Positions 23,326-28,756 of a DNA stretch of 29,615 nucleotides are shown one piece after another. Each line of letters begins with the position of its first letter. The stretch's first letter is position 1. Source of the stretch: a virus. The notes beneath the pieces were generated by a model. The model made no database searches, was not told the DNA's origin, and worked only from the letters and a program-made list of their open reading frames with translations. Position numbers and translations under genes: made by a program. The DNA is taken from the IMG/VR virus record IMGVR_UViG_3300023096_000015, positions 1 to 29,615 of that record, one strand, 5' to 3'.

Positions 23326-23481
23326 ATGAAAAAGCGGCCGACCGTCAGCGATAGGAGCGAGATCGGCCGCCAGAGTACCGGCAGGGGAGGAACCCGCCGG
23401 GATACGAAGAATGGATGGGTGACGGTTGGCGCCTTGGTGGGCGGCATCGTCAGGAAGACGCTGGCTAAGCGAGACGAATGA
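23326..23481 (+). CDS. Small basic protein on the opposite strand, 51 aa
   Basis: The frame starts MKKRPTVSDRSEIGRQSTGR and ends VGALVGGIVRKTLAKRDE. It is Arg/Lys-rich with one short hydrophobic stretch (VTVGALVGGIV). It fits exactly between the minus-strand genes: its stop ends 5 bases before the stop of the gene at 23487, and it is divergent from the gene starting at 23258. AGAGGAG lies 11 bases before the ATG, longer than ideal. Function unknown; its transcript would oppose the early leftward operon. Confidence 0.5.
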   Translation: MKKRPTVSDRSEIGRQSTGRGGTRRDTKNGWVTVGALVGGIVRKTLAKRDE

Positions 23482-23486
23482 GCAGG

Positions 23487-23786
23487 TCACGGCAATGACC
23501 TCGCTCGGAATGAGACGGTAGAAATCCCCCGACCTGAGCCAGGAAGGGTGGTCGATTGGCTATAGTGCTGCTTGCTGTTCGCGTGCAGCGATATACCCAG
23601 CCGCTTACAGCGGGCGCGAAAGCCGCCCAAACTGATATGCAGCGAAAGATCAGCGATTATTTCAGGGGCGCCCTTATGCTGCGCCGCCATAGGGCGGATC
23701 GCGGCTATCTGCGTTGGGCTCCAATCCGAAGGACGGGCCTCTAATGCACGGACCTGCTGAAGGCCCTTGTCGCGCCAGTAGCTCAT
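23487..23786 (-). CDS. GcrA-like helix-turn-helix protein
   Basis: A 99-aa protein. MSYWRDKGLQQVRALEARPS is followed by DWSPTQIAAIRPMAAQHKGA and ISLGGFRARCKRLGISLHAN, a pattern recalling GcrA-type DNA-binding domains (W...Q...L..., then ..R..RLG...). The last 30 residues look disordered. Its ATG overlaps the stop of the Cro-like gene (ATGA), so it is probably the second gene of the leftward early operon. Confidence 0.55.
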   Translation of the reverse strand: MSYWRDKGLQQVRALEARPSDWSPTQIAAIRPMAAQHKGAPEIIADLSLHISLGGFRARCKRLGISLHANSKQHYSQSTTLPGSGRGISTVSFRARSLP

Positions 23787-23995
23787 GCCGCACCCGCTGT
23801 CTCGCGCGGGTACAGGTCGGGGCGGAGATCATGACGAGAGACGCCGGTAAGGCGCTCGACCTGCAAAACACGTTCAGCAGGGACGCGGCGCCACTGGCCG
23901 ATAGCCTGCGAGGTGATGCCCATCAGACGGCTAAGCGCGCTAGCGCCGCCGACTTCTTTAAGCGCCGAATCAAGGGGTGTCTCTTGCTTCATCAT
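23783..23995 (-). CDS. Cro/YdaS-like DNA-binding protein
   Basis: A 70-aa protein: MMKQETPLDSALKEVGGASA, LSRLMGITSQAIGQWRRVPA, ERVLQVERLTGVSRHDLRPD. This is the YdaS/Cro-type helix-turn-helix, with the second helix SQAIGQWRR and the C-terminal DLRPDLYP seen in that family. It is divergent from cI and should be the lytic-side repressor. Two ATGs in tandem (23995, 23992) are possible starts. The predicted start of transcription falls on or next to the first ATG, so the mRNA may lack a leader. Confidence 0.8.
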   Translation of the reverse strand: MMKQETPLDSALKEVGGASALSRLMGITSQAIGQWRRVPAERVLQVERLTGVSRHDLRPDLYPRETAGAA

Positions 23996-24002
23996 GAAAG
24001 CA

Positions 24003-24044
24003 ATAAAAGCACGGCTTGCATCTGCGTACAAGCGATACTTTCAT
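24003..24044 (-). promoter_or_regulatory. Leftward early promoter with mirrored 16-bp operator
   Basis: On the minus strand the 16-mer ATGAAAGTATCGCTTG (24044-24029) leads into a -35 TTGTAC (24031-24026), a 17-base spacer and a -10 TTTTAT (24008-24003). The 16-mer, the 18-base interval to GCTTTTAT and the -10 all recur in mirror orientation downstream of cI. It should drive cro and the replication operon and be repressed by CI. Confidence 0.7.
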
Positions 24045-24078
24045 GGACGGGCGAGATTTCACGCACGAAGAATGGCCC

Positions 24079-24882
24079 ATGGCGACTCTCGGCGTGATCC
24101 TAAAACAAGCTCGTATAGCGAAGGGCCTTGATAGGCCTTACGTCTCCAATAGCCTTGGCGTCTCTGTCTCAGCCGTAGGGCAGTGGGAGCGGGGCGATAA
24201 CGAGCCCTCGACAGAGAACTTGCAGCGGCTTTGCAATCTCTATGGGATCGATGCGGGCGCTGCCATGCGTGGCCTTTTCGCGCTTTCTCGTATTATCTAT
24301 GACGGCCCGATGCCCGATCCGGACGAATTGTCGTCGGAAGATGTCGCGGCTGACAGATCGCGCTTAGACCCCGATCCCCAAGCCACGGTCGGCAGCGAGA
24401 CCGGAAGGCGCGGCATCCCGAAGGACACGCTTGCGCAGATCGACGTGACCGGCGGCATGGGCGGCGGCGGGCTTACGATCATTTCGGACGGGGTGCCAGG
24501 CAAGCGCGGCATGACGTTTGCGGCCGAGAACGTGCGCGACTATTGGCGCCTCCCCACCGAGCTTCTGGCAGGCATGGGCCTCCACCCTCACGACATCATC
24601 GTCATCCCCGTGCAGGGCGACTCCATGGCCGGTACGCTCAACGAGGGGGATTATGTTCTCGTCGACACGCGGCACCGCCTGCCCTCCCCTGACGGGCTCT
24701 ATGCACTTACCGACGAGTTCGGCGGCATAGTCGTGAAGCGGCTGGAGGTTTTGCGGCGCACCGAAGAAGACGTTCTTATCCACGTCATCTCCGACAATGA
24801 ACGGCACCCGTCCAAAGACCGGCTGCTTTCGGAGTTCCAAATCATCGGCCGGGTGGTCCGCCGGTTCGGCGTGATCGGTTAA
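24079..24882 (+). CDS. cI: CI-like phage repressor with S24 peptidase domain
   Basis: A 267-aa repressor. The N-terminal helix-turn-helix (VSNSLGVSVSAVGQWERGDN, residues 22-41) is followed by a linker and an S24/LexA-type C-terminal domain with catalytic Ser182 in VQGDSMAGTL and Lys220 in GIVVKRLE, 38 residues apart as usual. The position of the self-cleavage site shows DVTGGMGGGG, so the usual Ala-Gly may be Gly-Gly. The ATG at 24079 starts right at the DNA-binding domain; 24043 and 24016 lie in the operator. It maintains lysogeny by binding the mirrored operators on both sides. Confidence 0.9.
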   Translation: MATLGVILKQARIAKGLDRPYVSNSLGVSVSAVGQWERGDNEPSTENLQRLCNLYGIDAGAAMRGLFALSRIIYDGPMPDPDELSSEDVAADRSRLDPDPQATVGSETGRRGIPKDTLAQIDVTGGMGGGGLTIISDGVPGKRGMTFAAENVRDYWRLPTELLAGMGLHPHDIIVIPVQGDSMAGTLNEGDYVLVDTRHRLPSPDGLYALTDEFGGIVVKRLEVLRRTEEDVLIHVISDNERHPSKDRLLSEFQIIGRVVRRFGVIG

Positions 24883-24925
24883 ATTCTGGCACTGCTTTTA
24901 CGCTGGATGCTTTTTATGCGTCGTG

Positions 24926-24967
24926 ATGAAAGTATCGCTTGCATGTAAATGAAAGTTGGGCTTTTAT
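24926..24967 (+). promoter_or_regulatory. Rightward early promoter with mirrored 16-bp operator
   Basis: ATGAAAGTATCGCTTG (24926-24941) leads into a -35 TTGCAT (24939-24944), a 17-base spacer and a -10 TTTTAT (24962-24967). ATGAAAG is repeated in the spacer (24949-24955), a possible second half-site. It is the mirror image of the leftward promoter and should drive the right-arm operon under CI control. Confidence 0.7.
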
Positions 24968-24972
24968 ATCCT

Positions 24973-25028
24973 CATCAACCGATGGGGACCACGCCGCAAT
25001 GGCGCCTCCATCAACCACTCGATGGGGA
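24973..25028 (+). repeat. Two direct repeats in the rightward leader
   Basis: CATCAACC-GATGGGGA (24973-24988) and CATCAACC-ACTC-GATGGGGA (25009-25028) differ only by a four-base insert. They lie just after the predicted start of the rightward transcript. The second copy supplies the GGGGA ribosome site of the first gene. Both can form ATC...GAT micro-hairpins. They may be an RNA-level control or antitermination site; the 24883-25034 gap holds only this and the promoter. Confidence 0.45.
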
Positions 25029-25034
25029 ACGTAG

Positions 25035-25202
25035 ATGGCACTGGCTGCGACGGGCACTTCCGAACCAGAGATTGGTAAGTCGATCGTCTTCTACGACGGC
25101 GACGAGTGGGTCGCTTATGTAGGCTTTGTCTGCGTCGGGCGCTTCATGACCGAATGCGGAGCGCGCGCTCGGGTCGCCTCTTGGGGCGGGGCGCTGTCAT
25201 GA
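25035..25202 (+). CDS. First gene of right-arm operon, 55 aa, unknown
   Basis: MALAATGTSEPEIGKSIVFY continues DGDEWVAYVGFVCVGRFMTE. GGGGA lies 6 bases before the ATG, and the stop overlaps the next ATG (ATGA). Short hydrophobic and aromatic stretches and two Cys are present, but no family is recognised. It may be a small early protein or a leader peptide for the methyltransferase-like gene. Confidence 0.55.
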   Translation: MALAATGTSEPEIGKSIVFYDGDEWVAYVGFVCVGRFMTECGARARVASWGGALS

Positions 25203-25876
25203 TCGACGCCGCAATTTTCCTCTGCGACCTCACTGGCAACATGGCGCGCCCTTGGGCCGAAGCCGGGGTTGAGTGCTGGTGCGTTGATATCGAGCACAGC
25301 ATTCGCCGAGACCGGCAGGAACTGGTTGGCCGGGGCGTCATCAACTTTGTCTGGGGCGATGTGCGCTCATGGAGGCCGCCAGAAGGCCGCCGGATTGTGT
25401 TTGGCGCGGCGTTCACTCCTTGCACTCATCAAGCAGTGTGTGGCGCTAGAGATTTCATAAAGAAGGGCGGCTACATGCTGAGGGATGGCTTGGAGATGTT
25501 CGAGGCTGGGCGGCAAGTATTGGCATGGTCGGGCGCCCCTTATTGCTGCGAAAACCCTGTCGGCGTCCTGTCGAGTGTTCCCCACATAGGAAAGCCTGAT
25601 CATTATTTTGATCCGTGTGATTACACGGGATGGTGTGAAGCGGACAACTACACGAAGAAAACATGCCTCTGGGTTGGCAACGGCTTCGTGATGCCCCCTA
25701 AGCGCAAGGCGCTCAATCTCGCAGCCCCTGACGACAGAATACATAAGGCGCCGCCTAGCGATGACAGAGCAGATATCCGATCCGAGACCCCGATGGGGTT
25801 TTCGGTTGCAACCTTCCACGCCAATGCGCCGGCTATCTGGAATGTGCCGGAGTCACTACGCAGGGGGGCTGCCTGA
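25199..25876 (+). CDS. C5-cytosine DNA methyltransferase-like protein, short
   Basis: A 225-aa protein. The start MIDAAIFLCDLTGNMARPWA looks like a variant motif I, FGAAFTPCTHQAV carries the Pro-Cys of motif IV (Cys75), and CCENPVG (Glu118-Asn119) the motif VI Glu. Later YTKKTCLWVGNGF recalls motif VIII-like sequence of phage-type enzymes. C5 methyltransferases are usually over 300 aa; here little room is left for a target-recognition domain. It could methylate phage DNA against host restriction, or modify a nucleotide. It starts in an ATGA overlap. Confidence 0.65.
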   Translation: MIDAAIFLCDLTGNMARPWAEAGVECWCVDIEHSIRRDRQELVGRGVINFVWGDVRSWRPPEGRRIVFGAAFTPCTHQAVCGARDFIKKGGYMLRDGLEMFEAGRQVLAWSGAPYCCENPVGVLSSVPHIGKPDHYFDPCDYTGWCEADNYTKKTCLWVGNGFVMPPKRKALNLAAPDDRIHKAPPSDDRADIRSETPMGFSVATFHANAPAIWNVPESLRRGAA

Positions 25877-26187
25877 TGCCCTCACAATCATCATCGCCCT
25901 CACCCGAGAAGGGGGTGGCGCTCAATCCTGACCGGCTGAAGCTCGCCCTCGACGCCTTCTATGGCGACGATGCGTACAGCACGACGCTCGATGGGATACG
26001 CGCCGCGATCATCGCATGGGAAGCAAGTAAGCCTGCGGTCGAGAAGGCCGCGCCTGATCTGCTGAACGCGCTTCAATACTACGCCGATCCAGAGACCTAC
26101 GCACCGCATCCTCATGGGATTGGCTTCGACCGTCGCGACAAGAGTTATGTCGCTATCGCCGCCATCGCTCGTGCGGAGGGCAAGTGA
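25876..26187 (+). CDS. Hypothetical right-arm protein, 103 aa
   Basis: A Ser/Pro-rich N-terminus precedes two helical modules: LDGIRAAIIAWEASKPA and APDLLNALQYYADPETY, ending YVAIAAIARAEGK. The 'LLNALQYYAD ... AIAAIARAEG' layout is frequent in small phage and prophage early proteins without known function. Its ATG overlaps the methyltransferase-like stop (TGATG). Confidence 0.6.
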   Translation: MPSQSSSPSPEKGVALNPDRLKLALDAFYGDDAYSTTLDGIRAAIIAWEASKPAVEKAAPDLLNALQYYADPETYAPHPHGIGFDRRDKSYVAIAAIARAEGK

Positions 26188-26390
26188 TGTCCAAAGGTGA
26201 GCCCGAACACGACTACGATGACGACTTCGACATGGACGGCTGCTGGAACTGCGGCGGCTCAGGCTTCGTATCGTCCTGCTTTGAAGAATTTGCCTGCGTC
26301 GACCCCGAGGAAGGCTGCGACCTCTGCACCCACCGTTGTGACGTATGCCGCCCCCGCGCCGCCATCGCTCGTGCGACGGAGGGCGTGTGA
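26187..26390 (+). CDS. Small cysteine-rich, probable zinc-binding protein
   Basis: A 67-aa protein: an acidic start (MSKGEPEHDYDDDFDMDG) and then CWNCGGSGF, CFEEFACVDPEEGC, CTHRCDVCRP. Nine Cys in about 45 residues and the CxxCGGSG module recall DnaJ-type zinc fingers. It may bind host proteins or nucleic acid. Start in a TGATG overlap. Confidence 0.6.
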   Translation: MSKGEPEHDYDDDFDMDGCWNCGGSGFVSSCFEEFACVDPEEGCDLCTHRCDVCRPRAAIARATEGV

Positions 26391-26596
26391 TGGCTCGCTC
26401 GCTTTCTGAAATCTTCTTCGTCGACCCCCGCGTGGAAGCCCTGCTTGGAAAATCCAGCACCGAGCTCGCGGATATGGGACTGCGCGAATTCTTCGAACTC
26501 GCTTGGTCTAAGGGCGTCGAGTTTCAGGTCCGGCAGGACGGATTAGCTCCGGGCCTGACGATTTCTATGTCCAATGAAGCTGTGAAGGAGGCCTGA
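26390..26596 (+). CDS. Hypothetical right-arm protein, 68 aa
   Basis: MARSLSEIFFVDPRVEALLG, then a helix (LADMGLREFFELAWSKGVEF) and a short beta end (LAPGLTISMSNEAV). The ATG at 26390 is used because of the TGATG overlap with the preceding stop; the longer frame upstream lies in the Cys-rich gene. Not recognised. Confidence 0.6.
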   Translation: MARSLSEIFFVDPRVEALLGKSSTELADMGLREFFELAWSKGVEFQVRQDGLAPGLTISMSNEAVKEA

Positions 26597-26597
26597 C

Positions 26598-26936
26598 ATG
26601 CTCGGTCATTCAGGCAGCGCAGACCTCATGACCCGCGACTTCTCGGATCGCCCGAACGGCAAGGAACACAAGACCCAAGCCGTACTGCGCCAGATGCGCG
26701 ACCGCATCAATGAACTTCGCCAGTCGTTGCAGAACGATATCACAGAACTGCAAGCAATCCTCCCCGATCTATCGGACTTCGACCCGATGGGGGACATGCA
26801 CGCCTACTGCGACGACGCTCTGGCGAACCAGATCTATTTCGCAGAGCAGTCGCTGGACCGGCACTTCGGTGAACTGGTCTGCGACGGCCACCCCAATGAC
26901 CCTAGCTCGCGCGTCTATCGCGTTGCGGCGGAGTAG
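26598..26936 (+). CDS. Hypothetical right-arm protein with coiled coil, 112 aa
   Basis: Residues 25-57 (HKTQAVLRQMRDRINELRQS, LQNDITELQAILPDL) form a likely coiled coil; then an acidic segment (DFDPMGDMHAYCDDALANQI). The ATG is one base after the preceding stop. Unknown function. Confidence 0.6.
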   Translation: MLGHSGSADLMTRDFSDRPNGKEHKTQAVLRQMRDRINELRQSLQNDITELQAILPDLSDFDPMGDMHAYCDDALANQIYFAEQSLDRHFGELVCDGHPNDPSSRVYRVAAE

Positions 26937-26942
26937 ATCCAA

Positions 26943-27158
26943 ATGAGGTCCAATCTCCTTTTATCCGGCATGGGAATGGCAGCGCTCAGTCTGGCGCTCT
27001 CCTCCAGCCAAGGCCCGTACGAGCGCTATCCCGCGCCGGCGCCTTCGTCCTCCAAGCGTCCGAAAAACTGGCATCGCATGGGGCCTCCCGCGCGCGGCGG
27101 CTCCACCGTGAACCGCTCGGCTCGTCACAAGTTGCTGTTGAAGGGTGTGCGCCCATGA
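26943..27158 (+). CDS. Small basic protein with hydrophobic N-terminus, 71 aa
   Basis: MRSNLLLSGMGMAALSLALS looks like a signal or anchor segment; the remainder is Pro/Arg-rich and basic (KRPKNWHRMGPPARGGSTVN), ending HKLLLKGVRP. Its stop overlaps the next ATG (ATGA). It may be an envelope-associated small protein. Unknown function. Confidence 0.5.
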   Translation: MRSNLLLSGMGMAALSLALSSSQGPYERYPAPAPSSSKRPKNWHRMGPPARGGSTVNRSARHKLLLKGVRP

Positions 27159-27469
27159 ACCCGTCCTCCCCCACCCCCATTCACCTGGATACGCTGGCCG
27201 ATGGTGGCCCGGCTTTCCCGAGCGTCCTTTATAAGCATTACCCGGTCGAGAATTCGGCTTCCGATGGCATGAGCCTACGCGACTGGTTCGCAGGGAAGGC
27301 GCTAGCCGGGCTTCTGGCTAACCCGTGCGGCCCTATTCAGGCAAACAGCATGTCTGGATGGCAGTTCGTAAACTGTGACGCGTCGAGTGTCTCAGCCTTC
27401 TGTTATGCGCAGGCCGACGCGATGTTGAAGGCCCGCACCCTCTCCGAGGTCGGAGGGCGCCATGGGTGA
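27155..27469 (+). CDS. Hypothetical protein with 'MSLRDWFAG..A' module
   Basis: A 104-aa protein with GGPAFPSVLY near the start, GMSLRDWFAGKALAGLLANP in the middle and FCYAQADAMLKARTL near the end. These three blocks are the signature of a widespread phage protein of unknown function found in accessory early regions. Coupled by ATGA to the gene before and overlapping the next by 8 bases. Confidence 0.7.
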   Translation: MNPSSPTPIHLDTLADGGPAFPSVLYKHYPVENSASDGMSLRDWFAGKALAGLLANPCGPIQANSMSGWQFVNCDASSVSAFCYAQADAMLKARTLSEVGGRHG

Positions 27470-27740
27470 GCACAAACATGCCTCGACTCCTTGGGCCGAA
27501 GCTGGCGGAACGGATTTCCGCGACGCGACCGGCGAACTAGTCGGAATGACCAACCCTACCCGCAAGGATGCCAAGCACCTGCGGGCTCACATCGTCAAGG
27601 CAGTGAACTGCCACGACGATCTGGTGAACGCCCTCAAAGCCGCTCGTCCTTTTCTGGCGATATCCGATGACGACAGGGCACACGAGCGCCTGAAGCTGGT
27701 GGAAGCCGCCATCGCCAAAGCAGAGGGATCATCCAAATGA
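27462..27740 (+). CDS. Hypothetical right-arm protein, 92 aa
   Basis: MGEHKHASTPWAEAGGTDFR has the beta-strand-like opening of small phage proteins that show 'W....G..I.D..G..V', followed by a helix-rich part (HIVKAVNCHDDLVNALKAAR, LKLVEAAIAKAEG). This two-part pattern is common in prophage early proteins of unknown role. The stop overlaps the next ATG. Confidence 0.65.
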   Translation: MGEHKHASTPWAEAGGTDFRDATGELVGMTNPTRKDAKHLRAHIVKAVNCHDDLVNALKAARPFLAISDDDRAHERLKLVEAAIAKAEGSSK

Positions 27741-27844
27741 CCCTCTCTCAATTCATCTGGCATGCCCTTCTTCCTGCAACCGGCATGGCGTTCACCGCTG
27801 CTGTTGCCGCCGGCTGGGCTATCGGTCTGGGAGTGCCGCTGTGA
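27737..27844 (+). CDS. Tiny membrane peptide, 35 aa
   Basis: MTLSQFIWHALLPATGMAFT then AAVAAGWAIGLGVPL: a single hydrophobic segment takes up most of the product. ATGA overlap with the preceding gene and GTGA overlap with the next support translation. It may act together with the next membrane protein. Unknown function. Confidence 0.55.
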   Translation: MTLSQFIWHALLPATGMAFTAAVAAGWAIGLGVPL

Positions 27845-28026
27845 CCGACCCCAACATCATCTTCTACATCTTCGCGACCATGCTCGCCGGGGCTCTCCCT
27901 TTCATCGTGTTCATCGTCCTGATGGCGAAGAGCAAGCATCGAGACGCCGGGTTCCATGTGAGCCGCCGTTCTGACGACGGCATTCACGGTGACGTGGCGA
28001 TCGTTCCTGAGCGGAGGGCTTCATGA
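27841..28026 (+). CDS. Small membrane protein, 61 aa
   Basis: GTG start in a GTGA overlap. MTDPNIIFYIFATMLAGALP and FIVFIVLMAKSKH make one long or two short membrane segments; the rest is polar (VSRRSDDGIHGDVAIVPERR). Paired with the 35-aa peptide, it could be an exclusion or membrane-modifying protein, but this is speculation. Confidence 0.55.
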   Translation: MTDPNIIFYIFATMLAGALPFIVFIVLMAKSKHRDAGFHVSRRSDDGIHGDVAIVPERRAS

Positions 28027-28481
28027 CGCCCCCAGCACAGACAGCGGCGGTGGTCCGGCATTTCGTCGTCTTTTGCTCGCCCGGCACCTTCGTCAGCGAG
28101 ACCTCTGAGCGCCCGATATCCGGCTGGCATGTCGACGAGGCCATCGGGATGGTCGATTCCATCAAGGAGCGCCACGGAGCCACGCCCTACGGCTTCCGCT
28201 TTATCACCCGGTCGCGCGGTCCTGACGAACTCGACAGCTCGGTAAGCGCATCCAGCCCGTTCTATTGGCTGGGCGGCACTGTCCGCACCTATGAAGAGGT
28301 CGTAGCGGAGAACCTACGTCACGAGGACACGCTCCGCTTCAACATGAGGGTCAACAAGATCGCCCGATGCGTCACCAACTGCAACTCGTGGAAGTTCACG
28401 AGCGCGCTTGGCGAAACCGACGTTGTGCTTCCGTGGCCCGCCGGCCGTCTCCTCCTTTCGCAGTCGGAAGGGGAACGGTGA
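28023..28481 (+). CDS. Conserved-type phage hypothetical protein, 152 aa
   Basis: Recognisable blocks are HFVVFCSPGTFVSETSERPI, SGWHVDEAIGMVDSIKERHG, ATPYGFRFITRSRGPDELDS and YWLGGTVRTYEEV, ending in an NM..N and NSW segment. I know this layout from phage and prophage proteins annotated as hypothetical. It is probably a compact alpha/beta protein. Function unknown. Coupled by ATGA. Confidence 0.65.
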   Translation: MTPPAQTAAVVRHFVVFCSPGTFVSETSERPISGWHVDEAIGMVDSIKERHGATPYGFRFITRSRGPDELDSSVSASSPFYWLGGTVRTYEEVVAENLRHEDTLRFNMRVNKIARCVTNCNSWKFTSALGETDVVLPWPAGRLLLSQSEGER

Positions 28482-28756
28482 TGGCCTACGGCGACTACAA
28501 AGGTCCGGACAAGCCCGACAAGGGCCACGAGGGCGGTAGCTGCAACCGGGGCCTCTGCCAGTGCGCGCCGGCCCGCTGGTGGAACCACGGCTCGTACTCC
28601 TGGTACTGCGACGACTGCCGCGAGGACATCGAGACCGACGTCGTGAACCGCATCGACTGGGCTCGGAATTTCTTCCCCCGCCTCCAGCACCCAATGTTCG
28701 AGACGCGCGCCATGATGGACGCTCGCTCCCTCCCCTCAGCGGAGCCCACACCATGA
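28481..28756 (+). CDS. Cysteine-containing hypothetical protein, 91 aa
   Basis: MAYGDYKGPDKPDKGHEGGS is followed by CNRGLCQCAPARWWNHGSYS and WYCDDCREDI. The Cys pattern (C-C-C then CxxC) and aromatic residues between suggest a zinc-ribbon-like fold. The ATG at 28481 lies in a TGATG overlap; the longer upstream frame is inside the neighbour. Confidence 0.6.
   Translation: MAYGDYKGPDKPDKGHEGGSCNRGLCQCAPARWWNHGSYSWYCDDCREDIETDVVNRIDWARNFFPRLQHPMFETRAMMDARSLPSAEPTP

Noticed and set aside
23259-23447. N-terminal extension of the helix-turn-helix gene to 23447
   Set aside because: The extra 63 residues are Pro/Ser/Phe-rich and antisense to the 51-aa gene, and a better ribosome site lies before 23258.
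25900-26460. 186-aa minus-strand frame in the right arm
   Set aside because: Antisense to three coupled plus-strand genes; composition is Arg/Ser-rich as in shadow frames.
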